DNA of 64,000 nucleotides from assembly GCF_000716605.1 (NCBI RefSeq), contig NZ_JNXE01000002.1, forward strand, positions 186,001 through 250,000. Direction: 5' to 3'. A program made the translations under genes and the position numbers. Shown piece after piece: positions 50,748 to 59,820 of the stretch. Position 1 is the first letter of the stretch. Each line of letters starts with the position of its first letter. Under the pieces are notes generated by a model. The model had not been told where the DNA came from, searched no databases, and saw only the letters and a program-made list of their open reading frames with translations. This DNA comes from Streptomyces sp. NRRL F-525. GTDB taxonomy: Bacteria; Actinomycetota; Actinomycetes; Streptomycetales; Streptomycetaceae.

Positions 50748-52061
50748 GTGGCCATCACCCTGCACGAGGACCGGCCCCCCGCCGGTCGCCATGCAGCCGT
50801 TCCGTCCGGCAGCCTGTTCCGACGGATCTACGCACCCCGCACCAGTGACGCCCTGGCGTTCTCCATGTCGACGTACGCCATGCCGCTGCTGGTCCTGGCG
50901 ATCACCCGGTCCTCGTCGCTGACGGGCCTGGCGTTCGCCCTGGAGTGGACGCCACGGATCGCCGCGTTCGTGCTGGCGGGCAACGTGGTGGACCGGCGCG
51001 GCGCCGCGATCGTGTGTTTCCTCGCCTCGCTGCTGCGCGCCCTGGTCCTCGCGGGGGCCGCCGTGGCGCTGGTGATGCTGCCGCGCGGCACCGCGGAGAC
51101 GGTGACCGTGCTGGTGCTGGCCGCGGTGACCGGCACCCTCACCCAGTTCAGCTTCGTCGCCAACGAGGCCGTGGGCGCGATCGTCACCCGGCGCGCGGAG
51201 AACCGGCCCCACGGCGTGCAGTCCGTCCTCATCGGCATCGACCAGACCGCGATGCTCGTCGGCCCCCTGCTCGCGGGCTTCCTGCTGCTGGTCGGCCCGG
51301 GCTGGATGCTCGGCTGCCTGACCGGGCTGTCCCTGCTCGCGGCCGTCCTCGGACTCCAGACCCCGCCCACCCCGCTCCGCGCCGGACGGCCGGTCGGCGA
51401 ACGCACCCCCGGCAGCATGCGGACCGGGCTGCGCATGCTGCGCAAACTCCCCGCCCTGCGCTGGCTGGTGGCGGGCCTGGCCTGTTCCAATCTCGCCCTC
51501 GGCCTGCTCCAGTCCGCGAGCCCGATCATCGTGGTCGAGAACTTCGGCCGCTCCTCCGCCGACGTCGGCACCCTGTGGTCCGCCGCCGCGGCCGCGACCC
51601 TCCTCGCGGTCACCTGCTGCCGGCTCGCCCTGAGCCGCATCGACCTCTGGGGCGTGGGGGTCGTCTGCGCGACCTTCGCCTCCGCGGCCTGCCTCGCCCT
51701 GCCCCAAGCCCCGTCCTACGCCGCCTACATGGTCCTCATCGCGCTGTTCATGGCGGGCGACGGCGGCCTTACGGTCGTCCTGCGCACCCTGCGCTCGCTG
51801 GTCATCCCGGCGACGGCCTTCGGCACCACGCTCTCCCTGACCATGCTGCTCCTGCTGCTGCCCTTCCCGGTGGCCGGCATCCTCGTGGCCGTCACCCCGC
51901 CGACCCACCTCGACACGGTCGTCCTGTGCTGCGCCCTCGTCCAGGCGATCGCCCTGGCCATCACCTTCGTACGGCTGCGCACGGAGCCGACGCTACGCGC
52001 GTCCGCCGACCGGCCGACGCCCGCGATGCTCCCCAACGAGCCCTCCACAAGCACGCGTTGA
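50748..52061 (+). CDS. MFS exporter (EntS-like)
   Basis: A 437-residue major facilitator with about 12 helices (FSMSTYAMPLLVLAIT, GPLLAGFLLLVGPGWMLG, MVLIALFMAGDGGLTVVLRTL). The DRRG turn after TM2 and the overall layout recall the EntS/siderophore-exporter type. GTG at 50748 has only a weak GAAAG upstream. It precedes the Fic gene by 51 bases in the same direction. The neighbouring remnant and AT-rich leader suggest insertion or rearrangement at its 5' side. Confidence 0.8.
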   Translation: MAITLHEDRPPAGRHAAVPSGSLFRRIYAPRTSDALAFSMSTYAMPLLVLAITRSSSLTGLAFALEWTPRIAAFVLAGNVVDRRGAAIVCFLASLLRALVLAGAAVALVMLPRGTAETVTVLVLAAVTGTLTQFSFVANEAVGAIVTRRAENRPHGVQSVLIGIDQTAMLVGPLLAGFLLLVGPGWMLGCLTGLSLLAAVLGLQTPPTPLRAGRPVGERTPGSMRTGLRMLRKLPALRWLVAGLACSNLALGLLQSASPIIVVENFGRSSADVGTLWSAAAAATLLAVTCCRLALSRIDLWGVGVVCATFASAACLALPQAPSYAAYMVLIALFMAGDGGLTVVLRTLRSLVIPATAFGTTLSLTMLLLLLPFPVAGILVAVTPPTHLDTVVLCCALVQAIALAITFVRLRTEPTLRASADRPTPAMLPNEPSTSTR

Positions 52062-52112
52062 CCCGGCGCTATTTCGGTTGAACGCGGGCCGTGAGGTGGG
52101 CAGGCTTGCGCG

Positions 52113-53489
52113 GTGCACATGGAACTGAACCCGCGTGATCTGGACTGGGACGAGGTGGACCCCGCGCGTCATCCCTTCGACCCCGGTTCGGCGGCGGAGG
52201 TGGTGCGTTCACTCGGACCGGCCCGCCGGATACCGACCCGCCCCGACGTCGGCCACGGCGATCCCGTGCTGCACGAGTGGGGTTGGGAGGTGGCGGAGCC
52301 CTGGGCCGACGCCATGTCGTACGCTCTCGCCGAGCACTACGGCGACTGGGCCGTGGGCTGGCGCTGGGCGCACGACGAGGGGGACTTCGACGGCGGGCCG
52401 GTCGGCAGCTGGTCCCGTGCGAGGTACTCGCTCACCACATCGGAGGAGACCCTCGACCGGGTGGTCTCCGGGCTGTGCGAGTGGCGCGACTGGCTCGAGC
52501 GGCTCGCCGATCTCTTCGAGGCGTACCCGCTGGACCTGACCGACGTGGCGGACCAGCGGATCCTGTGGGAGTGCGCCGCCCGGAACCTCATCGTGCAGGT
52601 GGTCGACCGCACCGGCTCCGGCAGTGCCTGGTACGGGCACTGCTGTCAGGTGCTCACCTGGTTCCTCAGCCGCTGGCACGTCGACCCCGATGTGGCACGG
52701 GAGTTGGTCGACGAGGCGATCGACGGCCGGTTCAAGAGCTGGACCGGCCCCGACCGGGTCCTGCTCGACGACGTCGCGGAGCGCCTCGCACTCTCGCTAC
52801 GGCCCGACGACACCGTACGGCCGCCCGACCCCGGCCCCCTGCCGGACCATCTGCGGAGCTGGCTCGCGATGCGCGAGACCGTGGCGTGGGAGGACGCCCC
52901 GGACGGCGGCGGGGACGAGCCGGTCGTTCCGCTGCGCGACGGCGCGGCGGAGGACATGCGCGCCTTCGACCGCACCCTGTCGACCGCTCGCGGCGAGGGC
53001 CTGCTCACCGCCCTGGACCTGGTGCGGGCCGACGCGGCGCGCGGCGCCACGCTCGACTTCGAGCTGCTGCGCGGCTGGCAGCAGCACGTCCTCGGCACAC
53101 CCGAACCACCGTCGTTCCGCACCCTGCCGCCCTTCGCCAAGAAGGGCAGGGAGCGCTACGGCATCGGCCCCGACACCCGTGAACGCCTCGACGCCTGCCT
53201 GGCCGAGAGCACGCGGGACGCCGACCGGCCCCTCCCGCTGACCGCCCGGGCCGCCCGCGTCTGTCTCGACGTGTGCTTCTTCCATCCCTTCGACGACGGC
53301 AACGCCCGCTCCGCCTTCCTCGCCCTCGTCTTCGTGCTGGCCCGCGAGGGCGTCGCCCTGGACTCGGTCACCCTGCTCCGCCGTATCAGCCTCGCGGCCG
53401 ACAACCCGCAGAGCGGGGTGATCATGTGCCGGTACGTCGACACCCACCTCACGGAGACCCGGCGCCGCGCCGCCTCGATTACCGTCTGA
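52113..53489 (+). CDS. Fic-domain protein with N-terminal extension and inhibitory motif
   Basis: A 458-residue protein. The Fic core carries HPFDDGNARSAF from His391, matching HPFx(D/E)GNxR, with the conserved His that deprotonates the target hydroxyl. About 100 residues earlier, TARGEG (Thr291-Gly296) matches the self-inhibitory (S/T)xxxE(G/N) motif of class II Fic proteins, which blocks ATP binding. The first ~250 residues, rich in Trp and acidic residues (EWGWEVAEPWADAMSYALAEHYGDW, WRWAHDEGDFDGG), are of unknown fold. It is likely an AMP- or nucleotide-transferase acting on an unknown cytoplasmic target. GTG 52113 or ATG 52119 start; ribosome site weak. Confidence 0.85.
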   Translation: MHMELNPRDLDWDEVDPARHPFDPGSAAEVVRSLGPARRIPTRPDVGHGDPVLHEWGWEVAEPWADAMSYALAEHYGDWAVGWRWAHDEGDFDGGPVGSWSRARYSLTTSEETLDRVVSGLCEWRDWLERLADLFEAYPLDLTDVADQRILWECAARNLIVQVVDRTGSGSAWYGHCCQVLTWFLSRWHVDPDVARELVDEAIDGRFKSWTGPDRVLLDDVAERLALSLRPDDTVRPPDPGPLPDHLRSWLAMRETVAWEDAPDGGGDEPVVPLRDGAAEDMRAFDRTLSTARGEGLLTALDLVRADAARGATLDFELLRGWQQHVLGTPEPPSFRTLPPFAKKGRERYGIGPDTRERLDACLAESTRDADRPLPLTARAARVCLDVCFFHPFDDGNARSAFLALVFVLAREGVALDSVTLLRRISLAADNPQSGVIMCRYVDTHLTETRRRAASITV

Positions 53490-53500
53490 ACACGGCGAGT

Positions 53501-54760
53501 TCACCAGCGCGGGAGTCTCAGTTCGTAGTCGGGCCGGACCCGCCGCAGGTAGCCGGTGTCGTCCCGGCCACGCACACCCGACTCGACGTAGAGCCGGTGC
53601 AGCCGGTCGAGGGCGTCATGGTCGAGTTCCACGCCGAGGCCGGGACCGGTCGGAACCCTGACCGCGCCATCGCGCAGCTCCAGTACCCCGGGGACGATGA
53701 CGTCGTCGGCCGAGTTCCACGGGTAGTGCGTGTCGCAGGAGTGGTCGAGGTTGGGGATGGCCGCCGCGACATGGGTCATGGCGGCGAGGCTGATCCCCAG
53801 GTGCGAGTTGGAGTGCATGGACAGCCCGAGCCCGAACACCTCGCAGACGACGGCCAGTTCGCGGGTCCGGCGCAGCCCGCCCCAGTAGTGGTGGTCGGTG
53901 AGGAGGACCTGGACCGCGTGCTGCTCGATCGCGGGCCGCAGATGTTCCCAGGCGATCACGCACATGTTGGTGGCGAGCGGGAGCGGTGACTCCTTCGCGA
54001 CCCGCGCCATGCCGGGGATGGTGGCGGTCGGGTCCTCCAAGTACTCCAGTACGCCGTCCAGTTGACGGGCCACATAGGTGGAAGTCTCCGGCGTCCAGGC
54101 CGTGTTGGGGTCCAGCCGCAGCGGCTGCCCCGGGAAGGCCTCGGCCAGTGCCCTGATCGCGGCGATCTCCTCGTCGGGCGGGAAGACGCCGCCCTTGAGC
54201 TTGAACGACCGGAAGCCGTACCGCTGTTGCATCAGCCGGGCCTGCTCGACGATCCCGGCCGGGTCCAGCGCCTCGCCCCAGTCGTCACCCAGCGCGGGCC
54301 TGCCGTCGAGCGCGGGATGCTCGGCCCACTTGTAGAAGAGGTACGCGGCGAAGGGCACGGCGTCGCGCACCTTGCCGCCGAGCAGATCGCTGACCGGCCG
54401 TCCCAGCAGCTTGCCCTGGGCGTCGAGGCACGCCACCTCGACCGCCGAGCTGGTCCAGCCGCGTTCGTGGGAGCTGGGCACGGTCGGCAGCAGGGCGGCG
54501 TCGATCGCGGCGACGACAGCCGTCGCATCGAAGACGTCCATGCCTACGACGACCTTCGCCGCCACCTCAAGTCGCTCCAGCCGGACCTCGCCGCCCGTGG
54601 ACTCACCGAGGCCCACGGTGCCGTCCTCCAGGACGAGTTGGAGGACACACCGCAGGGCCAGCGGCTCGTGGACGCCGTTCGAGTTGAGGAGGGGCGGGTC
54701 GCGGAAGGCGATCGGGGTGACGATCAGCTCGCGGATCCGTGTCGCTGCCGTACTGCTCAT
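53501..54760 (-). CDS. glucarate-dehydratase-like enolase-superfamily enzyme
   Basis: A 419-residue enolase-superfamily protein. It shows the Lys motif FKLKGGVFPPDEE, metal ligands in LRLDPNTAW and LEYLEDPTATI, and the C-terminal catalytic His in MHSNSHLGISLAAMTHVAAA, which closely matches glucarate dehydratases (GudD). It would dehydrate D-glucarate or a related aldarate. ATG at 54760. It lies downstream of, and in the same direction as, a secreted GH43-AbfB enzyme, 69 bases away, so a plant-polysaccharide sugar-acid pathway is plausible. It converges with the Fic gene by 11 bases. Confidence 0.9.
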   Translation of the reverse strand: MSSTAATRIRELIVTPIAFRDPPLLNSNGVHEPLALRCVLQLVLEDGTVGLGESTGGEVRLERLEVAAKVVVGMDVFDATAVVAAIDAALLPTVPSSHERGWTSSAVEVACLDAQGKLLGRPVSDLLGGKVRDAVPFAAYLFYKWAEHPALDGRPALGDDWGEALDPAGIVEQARLMQQRYGFRSFKLKGGVFPPDEEIAAIRALAEAFPGQPLRLDPNTAWTPETSTYVARQLDGVLEYLEDPTATIPGMARVAKESPLPLATNMCVIAWEHLRPAIEQHAVQVLLTDHHYWGGLRRTRELAVVCEVFGLGLSMHSNSHLGISLAAMTHVAAAIPNLDHSCDTHYPWNSADDVIVPGVLELRDGAVRVPTGPGLGVELDHDALDRLHRLYVESGVRGRDDTGYLRRVRPDYELRLPRW

Positions 54761-54829
54761 GCGCCCAGCGCCTCCAGGCCATGGCTGATCAATTCCGTTC
54801 GCATCCTGCCCCGTTCCGGTGGATCACAG

Positions 54830-56227
54830 TCATGTGGCCCAGGCCCACGCCGTCACGGGCACGAACGAACTGTCCGTCCGGAAGAGGTCCGTGCCGTCCG
54901 TCGGGTCCACCCGGAGTTGGTAGTTGTAGTGGCGGAGGTAGTAGCCGGGGTAGTTGTACGACTCGAAGCGCAGCGCACCGGTGGTGGTGCCGGTCCGGGC
55001 GTAGAACGTGGCGTCCCCGGCGAAGGTCGCCGTGCCGTCGTTCGTGTCGAAGCGGCCCCGGAAGTCGTAGTGGCGCAGGTAGTTGCCGGCCGAGTCCCGG
55101 AAGGAGAAGCCGGTCGCGTCGGCGAGGCCGGCAACAACAGTGAACGTGGACGCCTGCTTCAGGGCGGTGGTGCTGGAGCTGGTCACCACCGGCAGGTTGA
55201 GCAGCGAGGACACCTCCTGCCAGTAGCGGGTGGTGTAGTTGGCGGACTGGAACGAGCGGGTGACGCCGGTCGCGAGGCTCGGGCCGCCGGACACCGTCTC
55301 CTTGATGACCGTGAAGTGGCGTGCCGTACCGGAGAGCGTGGTCAGCGCGGTCGGCGCGGACCAGGTGGCGAAGGTGTCGTAGCTGTCGCTGTAGTAGTAG
55401 TTGCCGTCGCCGTAGCCGTCGAAGAAGATCCGCCAGCCGCCGTTGTCGAGCTGTACGACCGAGGGGCCCTCGCGGTAGCTGCCCCAGCCGGCCCAGTCGC
55501 CGGTCCTCGAGATCGTGTAGGGGCCGGTGAGGCTGGTGGCGGTGCCGTACTCGATGTACTTCGCCGTCTCGTTCTTGGTGAAGGCGTGGTAGGTCGAGCC
55601 GATCCGCACGATGTACGTGTCGATGTGGTTGGGGCCGATGCCGGACAGGGCGACCGGTGAACTCCACGCAGTCAGCGCGGAGTTGGTCGCCTTCAGCCGG
55701 TATGGCGTGAAGATCCACTCGTCGTCGGTGGTGGAGCAGGACACGATGACGTTGACACTGCCGTCGCTGTCGACGAACCACTCGGGCGCCCACGCGCGCG
55801 ACAGGTTGGTGATCGGGACCGTGTAGTCGTACAGGAACGTCCAGTTGATCCGGTCGGCGCTGCGCGCGAAGCCGATGGTGGTGCTGACGTCCTCCCAGGT
55901 GTGGGTGGTGTACGTCAGGTAGTAGTAGCCGTCGGTGTGCTTGAACACGCTCGCGTCGCGGATGCGGTTGCTCGGCGGGGTGTAGGCCGAGGCCTGGACG
56001 AGGCGGAAGTCGGTGGCGTCGTCGGACTGGTAGACGTTGACGGTGCCGTCGTCGCTGTCGAGGAACGGGACGATCGTGTACCGGGTGGCGTAACCGCTCG
56101 CCGGGGCGGCGGCCAGGGCCGTGCCGAGCAGTCCGGGGGCCTCGCCCAGGACGAGCGCCGAGGCGGGCAGGACGGCCAGCGCGCGCAGCAGGGTACGTCG
56201 GGACGGCGTGGGGGGACGTGTGGTCAC
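54830..56227 (-). CDS. secreted GH43-like glycosidase with AbfB (arabinose-binding) domain
   Basis: A 465-residue exported protein. The twin-arginine signal SRRTLLRALAVLPASALVL is at residues about 9-28. The middle part has the GH43 five-bladed propeller look (RIRDASVFKHTDGYYYLTYT, SRAWAPEWFVDSDGSVNV, REGPSVVQLDNGGWRIFFDGY). The C-terminal ~125 residues form an AbfB/CBM42 arabinofuran-binding domain (SAGNYLRHYDFRGRFDTNDG, PGYYLRHYNYQLRVDPTDG). It probably acts on arabinoxylan. GTG at 56227 follows GGGAG. The glucarate-dehydratase-like gene is downstream in the same direction. Confidence 0.85.
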   Translation of the reverse strand: MTTRPPTPSRRTLLRALAVLPASALVLGEAPGLLGTALAAAPASGYATRYTIVPFLDSDDGTVNVYQSDDATDFRLVQASAYTPPSNRIRDASVFKHTDGYYYLTYTTHTWEDVSTTIGFARSADRINWTFLYDYTVPITNLSRAWAPEWFVDSDGSVNVIVSCSTTDDEWIFTPYRLKATNSALTAWSSPVALSGIGPNHIDTYIVRIGSTYHAFTKNETAKYIEYGTATSLTGPYTISRTGDWAGWGSYREGPSVVQLDNGGWRIFFDGYGDGNYYYSDSYDTFATWSAPTALTTLSGTARHFTVIKETVSGGPSLATGVTRSFQSANYTTRYWQEVSSLLNLPVVTSSSTTALKQASTFTVVAGLADATGFSFRDSAGNYLRHYDFRGRFDTNDGTATFAGDATFYARTGTTTGALRFESYNYPGYYLRHYNYQLRVDPTDGTDLFRTDSSFVPVTAWAWAT

Positions 56228-56464
56228 GGGCGGCTCTCCCGGAGACTCGGATGTTCGTCATATCGAACCCAGTTCGTGAATTCGGTCAGAAGGTAGGGGT
56301 GGGTCAGGAGCACGTCAATGGTTTGCGCAATGCTGGATGATCTCTGTGGGACGCCTGTGGCGAGGGCCGAACCACCCGCGCCCCGGGGGAAGTTGACGCA
56401 TCCGCACCACACCGGCCGCCCGGACGTTACCGTTCGGTAGACCACGCGCTTCCGGAGGTGCCGC

Positions 56465-57886
56465 ATGACGCCCGACCGTTCCGCAGGCCTGGCCGAGTCC
56501 GCCCGAGCGCTGGCCGCCGGGGAGGTGACCGCACGGGCCCTCACCGAGGAGACTCTGGCCAGGATCGAGTCAACTCAGGCTTCCCTGAACGCCTTTCGGG
56601 TCATACGGCGGGACGCGGCCCTCGCCGAGGCCGAAGCCGCGGACAAGGAACTGGCCGCCGGAGTACGCAAACCGCTCCTCGGCGTGCCGGTCGCCGTCAA
56701 GGACGACATGGACGTGGCGGGCGAACCGACCGCGTTCGGCTGCCGGGGCGAGTTCCCGCTGGTCGCCGAAGACGGGGAGGCGGTACGGCGGCTGCGGGCG
56801 GCCGGTGCCGTCGTCGTCGGGAAGACCAACACCTGCGAGTTCGGGCAGTGGCCGTTCACCGAGGGGCCCGCGTTCGGCGCGACCCGCAATCCGTGGAACT
56901 CCCGTCATACGCCCGGGGGTTCGTCAGGAGGATCGGCGGCTGCGGTGGCCGCGGGGCTGGTGCCGGCCGCGCTCGGCTCGGACGGCGCCGGTTCGGTGCG
57001 CATCCCGGCCGCCTGGACCCACCTCATCGGCGTCAAACCGCAGCGCGGCCGCATCTCGACCTGGCCGCGCGGCGAGTCCTTCCAGGGCATCACGGTCAAC
57101 GGCACCCTCGCCCGCACGGTCGCGGACGCGGCCCTGCTCCTCGACGCGGCGAGCGGCAACCACGCGGGGGACCTGCACCGCCCACCCCCGCTCACCCTGT
57201 CGGAGGCGGTCGGCCGCGACCCCGGCCGCCTGCGCATCGCCCTCTCCCTGAAGCCGCCGTTCACCGCCCTGCCCGCCCGGCTGCAGCCGGAGGTCCGGGC
57301 CAGGGTCCTCGAACTCGCGGAGAAACTCGCCCAGTTGGGCCACACGGTCGTCGAGGACGATCCGCCGTACGGGCAGATCGGGCTGACCTTCCTCCCCCGC
57401 GCCACCGCCGGTATCGCCGAGCGGGTCCGCGAGGCGCCGCACCCCGAACTTCTCGACCGGCGCACCCTGGAGGCCGCGCGCCTGGGCCGACGGCTCGGCG
57501 GGGCCGCGCTGCGGGCGGCACGACGCGCGGAGGCGGCCCTGCACGACCGGTTCGGGGCGTTCTTCGGGAGGTACGACCTGGTCCTCGCGCCGACAACCGC
57601 CGCTCCCCCGCCCCTGGTTGGCGCGATGCTCGACCTGGGCGGCTTGGCCACCGACCGCGCGATGGTCGCCGCCTGCCCCTACGCCTGGCCGTGGAACATC
57701 CTCGGCTGGCCCGGCGTCAACGTCCCCGCGGGCTTCGTGGCGGGCGGACTCCCGGTCGGCGCCCAACTGTTGGGCCCGTCGAACAGCGAGCCTCTCCTGC
57801 TGTCCCTGGCCGCGCAGTTGGAGGCGGACCTGCGCTGGCACGAGAGGTGGCCGGAGCCGGTCACCGCGGATTCCCCGGCGGCATAG
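56465..57886 (+). CDS. amidase signature family protein
   Basis: A 473-residue amidase signature enzyme with the Ser-cisSer-Lys triad: Lys79 in GVPVAVKDD, the GGSSGGS stretch with cis-Ser153/154 and nucleophile Ser177 in GSDGAGSVRIPAAW. The family hydrolyses amides in the cytoplasm (GatA, urea-amidolyase type, and others). It stands alone, without gatB/C, so it is not the Glu-tRNA amidotransferase. ATG at 56465 follows GGAGG. The 237-base upstream interval (56228-56464) holds AT-rich spots but no gene. Confidence 0.9.
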   Translation: MTPDRSAGLAESARALAAGEVTARALTEETLARIESTQASLNAFRVIRRDAALAEAEAADKELAAGVRKPLLGVPVAVKDDMDVAGEPTAFGCRGEFPLVAEDGEAVRRLRAAGAVVVGKTNTCEFGQWPFTEGPAFGATRNPWNSRHTPGGSSGGSAAAVAAGLVPAALGSDGAGSVRIPAAWTHLIGVKPQRGRISTWPRGESFQGITVNGTLARTVADAALLLDAASGNHAGDLHRPPPLTLSEAVGRDPGRLRIALSLKPPFTALPARLQPEVRARVLELAEKLAQLGHTVVEDDPPYGQIGLTFLPRATAGIAERVREAPHPELLDRRTLEAARLGRRLGGAALRAARRAEAALHDRFGAFFGRYDLVLAPTTAAPPPLVGAMLDLGGLATDRAMVAACPYAWPWNILGWPGVNVPAGFVAGGLPVGAQLLGPSNSEPLLLSLAAQLEADLRWHERWPEPVTADSPAA

Positions 57887-57912
57887 GCGGGTTGGGCCCG
57901 TACCCTGTGACC

Positions 57913-58131
57913 ATGCAGGATGCGTCGATGGTCGGGCTGATGGGGCGGGTCACCGGGACGGTCGGGCCCGGGCTCGTCGGCGAGGTGATCGTCCGGGTGC
58001 GCGGGGGCGCCGAGCACTTCCTCGCGTACGCGGCCACCGGCACGGACCGGATCGAGCGGGGGACCGTGGTGATGGTCGTGGAGTACCTGCCGCCGAGGAC
58101 GGTCTACGTCACGCAGGCATACGACAGTTGA
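57913..58131 (+). CDS. small NfeD-like OB-fold protein
   Basis: A 72-residue protein starting MQDASMVGLMGRVTGTVG. Its pattern (GRVTGTVGPGLVGEVIVRVRG, RIERGTVVMVVEYLPPRTVYV) matches the C-terminal OB-fold of NfeD proteins, with none of the usual membrane helices. It lies 143 bases upstream of a flotillin gene in the same direction; NfeD and flotillin are classic genetic partners, so it is likely the OB-fold partner that binds the flotillin scaffold. The start has no strong ribosome site. Confidence 0.65.
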   Translation: MQDASMVGLMGRVTGTVGPGLVGEVIVRVRGGAEHFLAYAATGTDRIERGTVVMVVEYLPPRTVYVTQAYDS

Positions 58132-58274
58132 GCTGCCTCCGTCGCAGGTGAGAGCTGTCCAGGGGCGTATGCGTCAAGATTGCAACAAGGATCCGTCAGC
58201 GTCTGTACCCCGGTGTCGCACAGGCGCACACTCCCTTCGTTCGGTGCCGAAAGGGCACCTTCAAAAGGGGGCGT

Positions 58275-59756
58275 ATGCCGATGGTCATCGGCGTCGTAGC
58301 GGGGGCGGCGGTTGTCGCCGTTCTCGTACTGATCGGTCTGTTCAAGTCGATGTGGCGGGTTGCGGAACCCAACGAGGCACTCATCATCTCGGGTTCCAAG
58401 CACCGCACCGAAGGCCTTGAAGAGGGCATGGGGTTCCGCATCGTCACGGGGCGCGGCACGCTGGTGCTGCCCGGTGTGCAGGCGGTGCGCAAGATCTCGC
58501 TGGACCTCAACGAGACCGAGCTGCACGTGGATTGTGTGACCACGCAGGGCATTCCGCTCAAGGTGCGGGGCGTGGTCATCTTCAAGGTCGGCGACGACTT
58601 CGTGTCGATCGCCAACGCGGGCCGTCGTTTCCTCGACCAGCAGAAGATGATGTCGGAGCGGGTGCACAACGTGTTCGCCGGTCATCTCCGCTCCATCGTG
58701 GGCGGGTTGACGGTCGAGGACATGATCCGCGACCGGGAGAAGCTGACGGGCCAGACCCGTGCCGCGTGCGGTACGGAGATGGAGAAACTGGGTCTGATCG
58801 TGGACTCGCTGCAGATCCACGAGATCGAGGACCCGACCGGGTACATCAAGAACCTCGCGATGCCGCACGCCGCCGCCGTACAGCGGGACGCGCGCATCGC
58901 GCAGGCCGAGGCCAACCGGCTGGCCACCGAGGCCGAACAGAAGGCCGCGGCACGGATGTCGGAGGCCACCCGGGACAGCGAGATCCTCCAGGCCGGCTAC
59001 CAGGCCGAGCGCGACAAGGCGGCGGCGAAGGCCCGACAGGCCGGACCCCTCGCGGACGCCGCCGCCCGGCAGGACGTCGTCGTCCAGGAGACCCGGATCG
59101 CCGAACTCGACGCCCTGCGCCGGGAACAGCAGCTCCAGGCGGACGTCCGCAAGCCCGCGGACGCCCAGGCCTACGAGACCCGGGCGCGCGCCGAGGCCGA
59201 GCGTGACGCGCGGATCTCCGCGGCCCAAGCCAAGGCGAAGGAGACCGAGTTGGCGGCCACGGCCGAGGCCAGCCGGATCAAGACGGCCGCGATCGCCGAG
59301 GCCGAGGCGACCCAGGCACGGGGTGCCGCGGCCGCTACGGCGACCAGGGCGACCGGTGAGGCGGAAGCCGCCGCCGCGCAGGCGAAGGGTCTGGCCGCCG
59401 CCGAGGCGACCCGGGCCCAGGGTCTCGCCGAGGCGGAGGCCATCAAGGCGCGGGCAGCGGCCCTCGCCGAGAACCAGGAAGCCGTCGTAGCGCAGCAACT
59501 GGCCGAGAACTGGCCGGAGATCGTGAAGGCCGGCGCGTCCGCGTTCGGCAGCGTCGACAACATGGTGGTCCTCAACGGGGCCGACGGCATGGCCGAGATG
59601 CTCGCCAAGGCGCTCACCATGGGCGGTACCGGTCTCGGCCTGGCCCGCCAGCTGCTCTCCTCGATGAACCAGAACGGGCAGACCCCGAACGGGACTTCGG
59701 CCCTGAACGGGAGCACGGCTCCGCCGTCGCAGAAGGTGCCGGTGGAGAAGGAGTAG
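58275..59756 (+). CDS. floT: flotillin/SPFH-domain membrane scaffold protein
   Basis: A 493-residue protein. An N-terminal membrane helix (about 3-24) precedes the SPFH/PHB domain (about 27-190; NEALIISGSKHRTEGLEEG, GIPLKVRGVVIFKV, GLIVDSLQIHEIEDPTGYI). A long Ala/Glu-rich coiled coil follows (about 195-420, with AEA repeats such as AEAEATQARGAA). The C-terminal end is Gly/Asn-rich. It assembles membrane microdomains that hold signalling or lipid enzymes. The ATG at 58275 has AAGGGG upstream; 58281 is an alternative. Gene symbol by family (floT/yuaG type). Confidence 0.9.
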   Translation: MPMVIGVVAGAAVVAVLVLIGLFKSMWRVAEPNEALIISGSKHRTEGLEEGMGFRIVTGRGTLVLPGVQAVRKISLDLNETELHVDCVTTQGIPLKVRGVVIFKVGDDFVSIANAGRRFLDQQKMMSERVHNVFAGHLRSIVGGLTVEDMIRDREKLTGQTRAACGTEMEKLGLIVDSLQIHEIEDPTGYIKNLAMPHAAAVQRDARIAQAEANRLATEAEQKAAARMSEATRDSEILQAGYQAERDKAAAKARQAGPLADAAARQDVVVQETRIAELDALRREQQLQADVRKPADAQAYETRARAEAERDARISAAQAKAKETELAATAEASRIKTAAIAEAEATQARGAAAATATRATGEAEAAAAQAKGLAAAEATRAQGLAEAEAIKARAAALAENQEAVVAQQLAENWPEIVKAGASAFGSVDNMVVLNGADGMAEMLAKALTMGGTGLGLARQLLSSMNQNGQTPNGTSALNGSTAPPSQKVPVEKE

Positions 59757-59792
59757 CGGTGATCGTCTGACGGGCGCCCGGCGTCCGGGGTC

Positions 59793-59820
59793 ACGGAGGC
59801 ACGTTCTAAGGTGCCTCCGT
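59793..59820. promoter_or_regulatory. 10-bp inverted repeat overlapping the start of the PemK/MazF-like gene
   Basis: ACGGAGGCAC (59793-59802) and its perfect complement GTGCCTCCGT (59811-59820) are separated by 8 bases. The right arm contains the first two bases of the GTG start codon at 59819. A hairpin here could terminate floT transcription or mask the ribosome site and start codon, or the palindrome could be an operator. Confidence 0.5.

Noticed and set aside
50727..51908. Long minus-strand open frame of about 393 codons opposite the MFS exporter
   Set aside because: Its predicted protein is a Gly/Glu/Arg/His-rich composition shadow without hydrophobic or motif structure; the plus-strand MFS frame has clear membrane helices.
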